Shown here: in pieces, positions 6,658 to 14,931 of the stretch | How the letters are laid out: each line of letters opens with the position of its first letter | How positions within the stretch are numbered: position 1 is the stretch's first letter | Assembly (NCBI RefSeq): GCF_038396755.1 | Contig: NZ_CP149822.1 | Coordinates: 310,001-374,000, forward strand | From: Chitinophaga pollutisoli | Lineage (GTDB): Bacteria; Bacteroidota; Bacteroidia; Chitinophagales; Chitinophagaceae | DNA: 64,000 bases | Reading direction: 5' to 3' | Notes under the pieces: generated by a model | What the model was told of the DNA's origin: nothing | Seen by the model: only the letters and a program-made list of their open reading frames with translations | Databases searched by the model: none | Translations under genes and position numbers: made by a program

Positions 6658-7440
6658 ATGGCGACCTTACACTCATTGATTGACTTTACCGGCACTATTG
6701 GAAATGTTACGGCGTTCAAGCGGAACGGCACGGGCAAAACCTATCTGCGCCAGGCCAGCGGGCCTACCCGGAAGCAAATCCTCCATGCGCCGGCTTTCCA
6801 GGTGACCCGGGAGCTCAACAATGAGTTCAGGGCCTGCACCATGCTGACCGCGGGCATCCGCAGGGCGATATTCCCCCTGAAGCATCTCGGCGATGCCAAT
6901 TTCACGGGCGCGCTGAATAAACTCGCCAAGAAAATACAAACGCTGGATACCGAAGGGATCCGGGGCGAGCGGAATATTTTCCTGTCCCGCCACCGGCATA
7001 TGCTGACAGGATGCAGCCTCCACCAGGAACGCCCCTTCGATGGCATCCTGCGACATCCTGTAACCGTACAAACCGACCGGGCCAATGCTTCCGCCAATAT
7101 CATCATCCCCGCGTTAATACCGGACGTCAACCTCTTCCTGTCAGGAAAAGGATTGTTCACCCGCTTCGTTATCACGCTATCCACCGTGGGCGATGTCGTT
7201 TATTCGGGCAAAACACCCCATCGCCAGGATCGATACCAAATGACGCATCACCACACCCCCTGGCTGCATATGGAAGACTCCGCAGATGCCGCCACGATCC
7301 CGCTTCAACTCGCCCCCGGCATCCCCGAGCAAGTGTCCCTGGTGCTCGGTATCGGCATCGAAACCGGCCGGCCCGACCGGTTTGGGGAGATGGAACTGAT
7401 GAAGAAAAACGGCTCGGCGAAAATTTTAGAGGTGTTTTGA
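6658..7440 (+). CDS. Conserved hypothetical protein
   Basis: A 260-residue protein without signal peptide or membrane helix. Early residues (IGNVTAFKRNGTGKTYLRQASG and KQILHAPAFQVTRELNNEF) and the middle (HMLTGCSLHQERPFDGILRHPV) match, from memory, a Bacteroidota family of proteins that occur in several copies per genome and have no known role. The second half is strand-rich (ANIIIPALIPDVNLFL, FTRFVITLSTVGDVVYS), consistent with a beta-sandwich. Codon use and GC resemble the flanking core genes. It is transcribed alone: a hairpin region lies upstream and a bidirectional terminator downstream. Confidence 0.6.
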   Translation: MATLHSLIDFTGTIGNVTAFKRNGTGKTYLRQASGPTRKQILHAPAFQVTRELNNEFRACTMLTAGIRRAIFPLKHLGDANFTGALNKLAKKIQTLDTEGIRGERNIFLSRHRHMLTGCSLHQERPFDGILRHPVTVQTDRANASANIIIPALIPDVNLFLSGKGLFTRFVITLSTVGDVVYSGKTPHRQDRYQMTHHHTPWLHMEDSADAATIPLQLAPGIPEQVSLVLGIGIETGRPDRFGEMELMKKNGSAKILEVF

Positions 7441-7471
7441 CATTGACCTTCCATCACGGATAACCGTATAA

Positions 7472-7503
7472 AAAAATGGCCTGTCCGAAGACAGGCCATT
7501 TTT
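7472..7503. terminator. Bidirectional rho-independent terminator
   Basis: AAAAATGGCCTGT (7472-7484) and ACAGGCCATTTTT (7491-7503) form a perfect 13-bp stem with a six-base loop and A/T tracts on both sides. It lies between convergent genes and can end both. Confidence 0.9.
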
Positions 7504-7518
7504 GCCATCACCGGTAAT

Positions 7519-8022
7519 TCATTTTGCGTCCGCCGCCACCAGCTCCCATCCGCCGCTGCCGCAACGATTCTTAAATACGGCAAATCCCGCGCTCCAGTCG
7601 CTCCATTGCCCGCAGCTGTTTTTAATCCTGAACAGGAAGGAAATCGGCAGGTTGGGGTCCGCCGGGTTGTACGTTAACCGGAAACCCGCGTTGCTCACGC
7701 CACTGCACACGAAATACCCCGTGTTCCAGGTGATGGAATACGTCGCCGATCCGGGAGGGTACACCTGCCACTCCACTTCCGTGATGCTCCGCGCAGCCAG
7801 GATGCTGCAGGCGCTGGTGGGACTTGTAGCGTAATAATCCGCCAGTCCTACGTCGAAGGTGGTACCGGATTCGCAAGCACCGTTCTTGATGACTTTTATT
7901 CCCTCTGTGGAAGGAACCGGACAAACCGCCGCTTTGCCGGGATCCGGGGCGGGCGTCAATAATTGGGCATGCAATCCCAGGCAGCACATGCTGAAACAGG
8001 TCAACAGGAATAGTCTTTTCAT
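7519..8022 (-). CDS. Secreted protein of unknown function
   Basis: A 167-residue protein with a clear signal peptide (MKRLFLLTCFSMCCLGLHA-QLL). The mature part has six or more cysteines (CPVPS, GACESG, SACSIL, YFVCSG, NSCGQW, NRCGSG), probably disulfide-bonded after export, and ends in a strand-rich domain with NSCGQWSDWSAGFAVF. This pattern resembles immunoglobulin-like or PKD-like surface domains, but I recognise no family. It is a single gene facing a terminator shared with the 6658 gene. Confidence 0.6.
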   Translation of the reverse strand: MKRLFLLTCFSMCCLGLHAQLLTPAPDPGKAAVCPVPSTEGIKVIKNGACESGTTFDVGLADYYATSPTSACSILAARSITEVEWQVYPPGSATYSITWNTGYFVCSGVSNAGFRLTYNPADPNLPISFLFRIKNSCGQWSDWSAGFAVFKNRCGSGGWELVAADAK

Positions 8023-8159
8023 AACTGAAAAAATTAGGGTAAGAGAATAAGGGTGAAAAAAGGGTTATTGTCTGCGTTCACTGTGGCCGGCGATCCGTTC
8101 GCCGGCATACATGGAAAATAATTATTTCTCCCGTTTCTACCAAATCCTGCATTACCATC

Positions 8160-9044
8160 CTACTCCCGCACCAACAAGACCGGCGCATCCAGGTCGAACG
8201 TGAGGCGTTGCCCCAGCCAGTTGATCCACATGATCCCGTCATATATCAACCCTTCCACGAATTGCACGGGGAAAGGGCCGGATTGGATGGAAGGGGCGCC
8301 GTCGGGGGAGAGTTTCCGCAACTTCGTGATGTAGATTGATGATTTGAATTGTTCGTTGAATTCGCTTTTCCGTTCAATCTTCCGCACATTCACCGTATCG
8401 CGCACATCCACACCCAGGCGCGGCAAATGCTTCGCATTCAGCCGGAAAACATCCTTGCCCGCGCCGCTGTCCAGCGAGCATTGCAGGCGCAGGCTGTCGT
8501 TCACCATAAAATAGGCGAATATCGTCAGTGACTTATTCCGGGATTGTTCCAGCTGCAAAGGGATGGATTTTGCCTGCCTGCGAATGCCTGCGAGCGACTG
8601 CTTATCCTCGAAACGGATCACTTTCGCTGGGAAATCGATCGTGAACGGTTGGTGCTCCAGCACTTTTATAGCGATGATACCGTCGATCCCGCCGAGGTTC
8701 GCATCCAGGAAGCTCACTTCCTGCACGGCGTTTTTCAACGGCCCGAACTCAAAATTCCGGACTTCATACAGGTCGATATCGAGCCGTTCGCCGGTGGCCC
8801 TGAACCCGGTGTATCCGCCGTCTTCCTTCCTGGTATTTTTCAGCTTGTCGAAAAAGGTTTTGGTAAAGACGGTCAGCCCCGCGCCGGTATCGAAGATAAA
8901 ATTGCCTTCTATCCCATCTACTTTGGCTTTCACGAGCAAATGGCCGGATTCGAGCAATTGGAAGGGAATTTCATTGGCGGCGGGTAGGGCTTTGGCCGAA
9001 ATGAATACACAGGCGAAGAGGAACGCCAGGAAGCACGGTTTCAT
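8160..9044 (-). CDS. Secreted retropepsin-like aspartic protease
   Basis: A 294-residue protein with a signal peptide (MKPCFLAFLFACVFISAKA). It has two aspartyl-protease half-sites: GNFIFDTGAGLTVF near residues 46-60 and LQCSLDSGAGKDVF near 183-196. This doubling means one polypeptide can supply both catalytic aspartates, like pepsin, instead of dimerising like viral retropepsins. Between them FLDANLGGIDGIIAIKVLEHQPFTIDF matches the flap and substrate-binding region of bacterial clan AA proteases. The natural substrate is unknown. It diverges from the TPR regulator gene, sharing a short intergenic region. Confidence 0.85.
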   Translation of the reverse strand: MKPCFLAFLFACVFISAKALPAANEIPFQLLESGHLLVKAKVDGIEGNFIFDTGAGLTVFTKTFFDKLKNTRKEDGGYTGFRATGERLDIDLYEVRNFEFGPLKNAVQEVSFLDANLGGIDGIIAIKVLEHQPFTIDFPAKVIRFEDKQSLAGIRRQAKSIPLQLEQSRNKSLTIFAYFMVNDSLRLQCSLDSGAGKDVFRLNAKHLPRLGVDVRDTVNVRKIERKSEFNEQFKSSIYITKLRKLSPDGAPSIQSGPFPVQFVEGLIYDGIMWINWLGQRLTFDLDAPVLLVRE

Positions 9045-9102
9045 AAGCTAAAAAATTTGCGTGAAGATAAGGAAATGTAGAAAACGGGGGCATGAGCCTG
9101 GA

Positions 9103-9119
9103 CTTAACATTGCGGTAAT
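9103..9119 (+). promoter_or_regulatory. CTTAACA-CGGTAAT motif upstream of the TPR regulator gene
   Basis: CTTAACA (9103-9109) is followed by CGGTAAT (9113-9119). Both half-elements recur in the region before the TonB receptor gene at 10721-10779, with spacing of 19 or 21 bases instead of 10. The common elements suggest one regulator for both genes. Confidence 0.4.
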
Positions 9120-9141
9120 ATGGGACGATTTCCTTTGCAGG

Positions 9142-10719
9142 ATGAAATACATCTTCCTGATTGGGATGCTATTTGCCGCCGCTCCCCTTTCCGCCTGGCC
9201 ACAAACACCGGGCGAGGCCGTTGTTATGCCGGCACCCGGCGCCACACCTGGCTTCCCTGCACTGAAGGATTCCCTGGAACAAGCCCTTTCCCGCAAAGAT
9301 CCTATCGCCGCCGCAGGGATCCTCAGCCGGATGGGCGACGCCTGCTATCACCTCGGGTACTACCCCCAGGCCCTCGACTACCACCTGCAGGCCGGGAAGC
9401 TTTACCGCAAAGAGCAGCAGTGGACATCGCTCGCCCAAAACCTCAACGACATCGGCACCTTATATTATTACAGCCGCCAACCACAGGAAGCCCGCCGCCA
9501 ATACGATGAAGCCCTCGCCCTTTATACCCGCGCCGGCAACTTCAACGGCATGGCCCAAACTATCGGCCGCGTCGGCCACCTCTGCGAAAAACGCGAAGAT
9601 TACGATTCCGCCGCGTTTTACCAGCACAAAGCCCTCGCCCTCTTTACCCGCACGGCTGACCAACAGGGCATCGCCAAGATATACGAAAACCTGGGCAGCA
9701 TCCACGAAGACCTCGAACAATACGACTCCGCCTATCATTACTTCAACAAATCCCTGGCGCTCAATCTCCATATCCAGGACCGCCTCGCCACCATCGAGAT
9801 TTACAACAACCTGGGCGACATCCTCCGCAAAACCAACCGTTTCGCCGAAAGCCTTGCCTATACCCGCAACGCGCTGGAACTGGCGCTTGCCACCCGGGAA
9901 GAATACCAGCTCAGCAGCGCCTACCGCGATATGGCCCGCGCCTATCACCTGATGGGCCGCAACGACAGCGCCTTCCATTACGGCGAGCTCAGCCGCGAAA
10001 GCCTCCTGAATATCTATTCCCGCGAAAGCGGCAAACAACTTTCCGTCATCCAGGCCATGTACGATACCGGGAAAAAAGACCTGGAGATCGTCCGCCTCCG
10101 GAACGCCCGCAACACCGCCATCTTCCTCGTGATCGGCGCGCTCCTGCTCGTTACCCTCGGCGCGCTGGTGATTTCCCGGCAACGGTTGCGCATCCGCAAC
10201 GCCGCCCTCCTCCGGATGCAGGAGCAGCAGCAATTCAAAACCCGCACCGAATTACTGCAACACCAGGAAGAAAGCCTGAAACAGGAACTCGAAACCCGCT
10301 CGAAAGTCCTCAGCGCCCATACCCTTCACATCATCCAGAAAAACCAATTGCTGGAAGATATCCAGCAGAAACTACTGGATATGGTCAATGACGAACGCCG
10401 CGACCAGAAAAAACAACTCAAACAACTCCAGCAACTCATCCACCAGAATTTCAACCACGACCAACATTGGGACGAGTTCCGGAGCACCTTCGAACAGATC
10501 CACCAATCATTCTTTGATAAGATCAGGGAATATTGCCAGTCGCTCACGCCCGGCGACCTCCGCCTGGTCGCGCTCCTGAAAATGAACCTCAGCTCGGCCG
10601 ACATCGCCGTGTTGCTGGGGATCTCACAGGATAGCCTCCGCGTGGTAAGGTACCGGCTTCGCAAAAAACTGCAACTCCGCCAGGGGGAAAACCTGACCAC
10701 TTTCATACAATCGATTTGA
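9142..10719 (+). CDS. Membrane-bound TPR regulator with cytoplasmic HTH domain
   Basis: From ATG 9142 the protein has 525 residues: signal peptide (MKYIFLIGMLFAAAPLSAWPQ), about six tetratricopeptide repeats (residues 40-295; e.g. YPQALDYHLQAGKLYR, YDSAYHYFNKSLALNL), one membrane helix (about 324-345, FLVIGALLLVTLGALVIS), a long coiled coil (350-440) and a LuxR/sigma-4-like HTH (about 468-513, LTPGDLRLVALLKMNLSSAD and ISQDSLRVVRYRLRKKL). This is the one-component form common in Bacteroidota, with sensor repeats outside and DNA binding inside, without a kinase. The frame extends upstream to 9061, but the signal peptide fixes the start at 9142. It probably controls the receptor and phytase genes that follow. 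Confidence 0.82.
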   Translation: MKYIFLIGMLFAAAPLSAWPQTPGEAVVMPAPGATPGFPALKDSLEQALSRKDPIAAAGILSRMGDACYHLGYYPQALDYHLQAGKLYRKEQQWTSLAQNLNDIGTLYYYSRQPQEARRQYDEALALYTRAGNFNGMAQTIGRVGHLCEKREDYDSAAFYQHKALALFTRTADQQGIAKIYENLGSIHEDLEQYDSAYHYFNKSLALNLHIQDRLATIEIYNNLGDILRKTNRFAESLAYTRNALELALATREEYQLSSAYRDMARAYHLMGRNDSAFHYGELSRESLLNIYSRESGKQLSVIQAMYDTGKKDLEIVRLRNARNTAIFLVIGALLLVTLGALVISRQRLRIRNAALLRMQEQQQFKTRTELLQHQEESLKQELETRSKVLSAHTLHIIQKNQLLEDIQQKLLDMVNDERRDQKKQLKQLQQLIHQNFNHDQHWDEFRSTFEQIHQSFFDKIREYCQSLTPGDLRLVALLKMNLSSADIAVLLGISQDSLRVVRYRLRKKLQLRQGENLTTFIQSI

Positions 10720-10972
10720 GGTTAACACGTCCTTCATGTTACGGTAATAATTCCTTAACAGCCATTTTGTTACGGTAATTTAAACTGATAATCAAATACT
10801 TATATGGAATTTGTTCACGCTGTTGCCGGATTGTTTACGTGCCTGTTAACGCTGTTTCCTTTTTGTTTACGGTAGAAATTTGCTGTGGCGGAGGGTTCAT
10901 GCGCATCTTTGGGTGCCTGGAAAAAAGACGGCCGCTTTCTTCCGGGTGCAAGCAAAACTTAAAAAAGATACC
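10720..10972 (+). promoter_or_regulatory. Regulatory region of the TonB receptor/phytase genes with repeated motifs
   Basis: This 253-base gap contains GTTACGGTAAT twice, at 10738-10748 and 10769-10779, each preceded by a TTAACA heptamer (GTTAACA 10721-10727, CTTAACA 10754-10760). Further on, GTTCACG (10813), GTTTACG (10832), GTTAACG (10845) and GTTTACGGTAG (10865-10875) form a run of related direct repeats. The arrangement is like a multi-site operator, in the manner of Pho boxes. Which protein binds is unknown; candidates are the TPR-HTH protein next door or a PhoB-type regulator. Confidence 0.5.
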
Positions 10973-13786
10973 ATGAAAAAATTGCTGTCTGTAATGATCC
11001 TTTGCTGTTGCAGCATTTGGGCATTTGCACAGGAAACCGGTTTACTGACCGGCCATATTATGGATAAAAACCAGCGGCTCTCCCTCCCCGGCGCCACGCT
11101 CCGGCTGAGCCCCGGCAATCACTATACCATCAGCGACCAGCAGGGCCGTTTCGAGTTCCTCAACGTGCCTGCCGGCGCTTACCGGCTGGAGGTGACCTAC
11201 ATCGGCTACGGTAAAATTTCGAAGGATGTGCATATTACCGCCGGGCGCAATCCTGAGCAATCGCTCGCCCTGGAAGCCGGCGGCATCGCAGGGAAAGAAG
11301 TGCTCGTAGTGGGCGACAGGCTCCGCGGACAGGCGAAAGCCCTCAATCAGCAGAAAAACAATCCCAATGTGACCAACGTGGTGAGCGCCGACCAGATCGG
11401 GCGCTTCCCCGACGGCAATATCGGCGACGCCATCAAACGCATCCCCGGCGTTACCATGCAGAACGACCAGGGCGAGGCGCGCAATATCATCATCCGCGGG
11501 CTGGCGCCTCAGCTGAATTCCGTTACCCTCAACGGAGACCGCATCCCTTCCGCCGAAGGCGATAACCGCAACGTGCAGATGGACCTTATCCCCAGTGATA
11601 TGGTTCAGACCATCGAGCTGAATAAAACCCTCACGCCCGACATGGACGCCGACGCTATCGGCGGATCGGTGAACCTGATGACCCGCGCCGCGCCGAATGG
11701 TCCGCGCGTGTCTGCCACGCTGTCGTCCGGCTACAACCCTATCCGTGAGAAGCCAATCTATAACGGCGCCCTCGTGCTGGGGAACCGCTTCTTCCACTCC
11801 AAACTCGGCGCCATCCTCAGCGCATCCTACAACAACAACGATTACGGGTCGGATAACATCGAACCTACCTGGAAGAAAGACGATTTCGGGAATGTGTACC
11901 TCGAAGAATTGGGTATCCGCCAATACTTTGTGCAACGCGTCCGCAGGAATGCTTCCGCTGCGCTGGATTACAAAATCAATCCCGGCAACACCCTTTATTT
12001 CAATGCGATGTATACCTGGCGCGACGACCGCGAGAACCGTTTCGCCTTCAACGCCAAAGACATCGAGCCGGAATACGACGCCAACGACAACATCACCGGC
12101 TACACCGGCACACTTACCCGTGAAAACAAAGGCGGTGTGGGTGGCAACCGCGGCAAAAACAGAAGGCTGGAAACGCAGCGCGTGCAGAACTACTCCCTCC
12201 GCGGCGATCACCTGCTGAGCCCGAAGGTAGACCTGAACTGGGGCGCGTCGTGGTCAACCGCCAGCGAAAAGAAAGACCGGGAACGGTACATCGAATACGA
12301 ATATGAAGATGTTCCCCTGACGATGGACATCACCAATCCCCGTCGCCCGCTCGTTACGGCGCCCGGCGCTACAGACGGCGATTACAGCCTTGCTACGCTG
12401 ACGGAAAACAATGATTTCACGAAAGAAAGCGAGTTGGGCATGAAGGTGAACCTGCGCTTCCCGCTGAGCGTGGTACCCGGGCAGAAAGGGCGTATGCGCG
12501 TGGGTGGCCGTCTTCGTTTGAAAGATAAAGAACGGGAAAACGATTTCTTCGAATACGAGCCTCTCAACGAATTTGCACACCTGGACAAAATGCCGGGTTT
12601 CCAATGGAACAAACAACCCTTCCAGCCCGGCAACCAATACGTTCCCGGCCGCTTCATCGCCCCTGAATTCCTCGGCGGGCTGGACCTGGGCGACCCCACC
12701 CTGTTCGAAAAAACGGCGGATCCATCAGAGTTCCTCGCCGTGAATTACAAAGCCAGGGAATCGATCGTCGCGGGATATCTGCGCTGGGACCAGGATATCA
12801 CCTCAAGGCTTTCGTTTATCGCCGGCATCCGTTTTGAAAACACCAGCACTAAATACGAAGGAAACGTGGTGGAGGAAGAAGAAACCCTCACCGGCAAGCG
12901 CAGCATCAAAAACAGCTATCTCAACATCCTGCCGGGCCTGACTTTCAAATATAACGCCACGGAAGATCTCGTGCTGCGCCTCGCCGCTACCACTTCCCTG
13001 GCGCGCCCGAACTATTACGACATTGCGCCATACCTGAACATCGTACAGGAAGACGAGGAAATCAGCGCCGGCAACCCCGCACTGAAAGCAGCTTACGCCA
13101 CCAACTTCGACTTCATGGCGGAGCAATATTTCAAATCGGTGGGTATTTTGTCGGGGGGCGTGTTTTACAAAAACATCAAAGATTTCATCTACACCTACCG
13201 GAACGAACAGTACAACACCGCCGCGTTTGCGGCTGATTTCCCCGGGCAGACCAATCCCATTCCCGTTGATGAAAGCTGGTCGTATACCCAGGCGCGCAAC
13301 GGCAACAAAGTGAAGGTATACGGGTTTGAAGCAGCGCTGCAACGCCAGCTCGACTTCCTCCCCGGCTTCGCAAAAGGGTTTGGCGTGTACCTGAACTACA
13401 CATTCACCAGATCCAAAGCCGACGGGGTGTACAACGGCGACGGCGAGAAGCGTAACGGCGTAACGCTACCCGGCACCGCGCCCCACATGTTCAACGCATC
13501 GCTTTCTTTCGAGAACAAGATCTTCTCCGCCCGCCTGTCAGGCAACTACGCCGCGGCTTACCTCGATGAGCTGGGCGGCGACGATTTCGAAGACCGTTTC
13601 TACGACCGCCAGTTTTTCCTGGACGCCAACGCTTCCGTGAAGCTGACCCGCCAGCTGCGCGTATTCGGCGAGGCGAACAATCTGACCAACCAGCCGTTAC
13701 GTTACTACCAGGGCATCCGCGAGCGAACCATGCAAGCCGAGTTCTATCGCCCGCGTTTCAACTTCGGCTTCAAATTCGATCTGTAA
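10973..13786 (+). CDS. TonB-dependent receptor (phytase locus)
   Basis: A 937-residue outer-membrane receptor starting at ATG 10973 (MKKLLSVMILCCCSIWAFAQ signal peptide; the frame is open further upstream). Residues about 22-110 are a carboxypeptidase-like regulatory domain (LPGATLRLSPGNHYTISDQQ, SLALEAGG). The plug follows with IGDAIKRIPGVTMQNDQGEA, NIIIRGLAPQLNSVTLNGDR and the DADAIGGSVNLMTR box. The C-terminal barrel ends in RFNFGFKFDL. The pattern fits the family often annotated as TonB-dependent receptors next to phytases. It presumably imports the phosphate compounds released, or a phytate-metal complex; the exact ligand is inferred. It is followed 16 bases later by the phytase gene. 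Confidence 0.92.
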   Translation: MKKLLSVMILCCCSIWAFAQETGLLTGHIMDKNQRLSLPGATLRLSPGNHYTISDQQGRFEFLNVPAGAYRLEVTYIGYGKISKDVHITAGRNPEQSLALEAGGIAGKEVLVVGDRLRGQAKALNQQKNNPNVTNVVSADQIGRFPDGNIGDAIKRIPGVTMQNDQGEARNIIIRGLAPQLNSVTLNGDRIPSAEGDNRNVQMDLIPSDMVQTIELNKTLTPDMDADAIGGSVNLMTRAAPNGPRVSATLSSGYNPIREKPIYNGALVLGNRFFHSKLGAILSASYNNNDYGSDNIEPTWKKDDFGNVYLEELGIRQYFVQRVRRNASAALDYKINPGNTLYFNAMYTWRDDRENRFAFNAKDIEPEYDANDNITGYTGTLTRENKGGVGGNRGKNRRLETQRVQNYSLRGDHLLSPKVDLNWGASWSTASEKKDRERYIEYEYEDVPLTMDITNPRRPLVTAPGATDGDYSLATLTENNDFTKESELGMKVNLRFPLSVVPGQKGRMRVGGRLRLKDKERENDFFEYEPLNEFAHLDKMPGFQWNKQPFQPGNQYVPGRFIAPEFLGGLDLGDPTLFEKTADPSEFLAVNYKARESIVAGYLRWDQDITSRLSFIAGIRFENTSTKYEGNVVEEEETLTGKRSIKNSYLNILPGLTFKYNATEDLVLRLAATTSLARPNYYDIAPYLNIVQEDEEISAGNPALKAAYATNFDFMAEQYFKSVGILSGGVFYKNIKDFIYTYRNEQYNTAAFAADFPGQTNPIPVDESWSYTQARNGNKVKVYGFEAALQRQLDFLPGFAKGFGVYLNYTFTRSKADGVYNGDGEKRNGVTLPGTAPHMFNASLSFENKIFSARLSGNYAAAYLDELGGDDFEDRFYDRQFFLDANASVKLTRQLRVFGEANNLTNQPLRYYQGIRERTMQAEFYRPRFNFGFKFDL

Positions 13787-13802
13787 CCTGAACAATTCAA
13801 TC

Positions 13803-14825
13803 ATGCATCAATTAACGATACTCAGCATAGCCCTGGCATTGGGCGGCGCCGCGTGCAAAGGGCTTGCGCCAGTGGCGGAAAATGCCGTCAAACCCCGGGT
13901 AGTGACCCAGCCAACACAACACGACACCGACGATCCCGCCATCTGGATCAACCGGGCGGATACGCTTAAAAGCCTCGTCATCGGTACCGATAAAGATTCC
14001 GACGGCGCGCTCTACGCCTTTGACCTCGACGGGAAGATCGTTGGAAGGTCGGAGCCGCTCAAACGGCCCAACAACGTGGATATCGCTTATAACCTGCCGC
14101 TTTCCGGCCAGCTGGCCGACATTGCGGTGGCAACGGAGCGCGAAACCAAAAAGATCCGCATCTTCCGCCTCCCCGGCCTCCAGCCCATCGACAACGGCGG
14201 CATTCCCGTCTTCGAAAGCGAGGCGCTGGCCGACCCGATGGGCGTGGCGTTGTATACCCGTCCGCACGACTCCGCCATCTTCGTGATCGTGGGCAGGAAG
14301 GAAGGTCCTGCCGATGGTTACCTTTGGCAATACCGGCTGTCGGACGACGGTAAAGGCCAGGTAAAAGCGGAGCTGGTGCGGAAGTTCGGGAAATACAGCG
14401 GCAAGAAGGAGATCGAGGCGATCGCGGTCGACAACCAGCTGGGGCATGTATATTATTCCGATGAAACGGTGGGTGTGAAGAAGTACTTCGCCGATCCGGA
14501 CAAGCACGACGATTCGGAGCTGGGGTTCTTCGGCCAGGAGGGTTTTGCTTCCGATCACGAGGGGATTTCGGTGTATCCGACGGGCGACAGCACGGGATAT
14601 ATCATCGTTTCCAACCAGCAGGCGAATTCGTTCATGGTTTTCCGCCGGGAAGGGAAGAATGACTTTTTGGGGAAAGTGCCTGTTTCCACGATTGAAAGCG
14701 ACGGCTCGGAAATCACGCCGGTGACTTTCGGGGGTAAATTCCCGGGGGGATTATTCGTGGCGATGAGCAACGGCCGGGTGTTCCACTATTACGCCTGGCA
14801 GGATCTGTTTGTGCGGTTGAAATAA
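13803..14825 (+). CDS. Beta-propeller phytase (3-phytase), lipoprotein
   Basis: A 340-residue protein matching beta-propeller phytases, calcium-dependent enzymes that remove phosphate from phytate (myo-inositol hexakisphosphate). It opens with a lipobox-type signal (ALALGGAACKG), so the enzyme is probably anchored at the cell envelope. Family-typical segments are DTDDPAIWINRADTLKSLVIGTDKD, KRPNNVDIAYN, KKEIEAIAVDNQLGHVYYSDE (the acidic Ca-binding part) and GFASDHEGISVYPTGDSTGYIIVSNQ. The gene forms an operon with the receptor, linking phosphate release to uptake. No PhoX-like or transporter gene accompanies it here. Confidence 0.93.
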   Translation: MHQLTILSIALALGGAACKGLAPVAENAVKPRVVTQPTQHDTDDPAIWINRADTLKSLVIGTDKDSDGALYAFDLDGKIVGRSEPLKRPNNVDIAYNLPLSGQLADIAVATERETKKIRIFRLPGLQPIDNGGIPVFESEALADPMGVALYTRPHDSAIFVIVGRKEGPADGYLWQYRLSDDGKGQVKAELVRKFGKYSGKKEIEAIAVDNQLGHVYYSDETVGVKKYFADPDKHDDSELGFFGQEGFASDHEGISVYPTGDSTGYIIVSNQQANSFMVFRREGKNDFLGKVPVSTIESDGSEITPVTFGGKFPGGLFVAMSNGRVFHYYAWQDLFVRLK

Positions 14826-14844
14826 ATTGGTTAAGTAATTCGCT

Positions 14845-14882
14845 GAAACGGCTGGCATGATTTGTCAGCCGTTTCTTATTGT
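14845..14882 (+). terminator. Terminator after the phytase gene
   Basis: GAAACGGCTG (14845-14854) pairs with CAGCCGTTTC (14866-14875) over 10 bp, followed by TTATTGT. Confidence 0.8.
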
Positions 14883-14931
14883 ATCATCTTTTTTCTCCCA
14901 CGTATCCTGTCCAGCCCAGGATAGCGCGTCG

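Noticed and set aside
11042..12211. 389-codon minus-strand frame opposite the TonB receptor
   Set aside because: Shadow of the receptor gene; no start context, motif or signal peptide.
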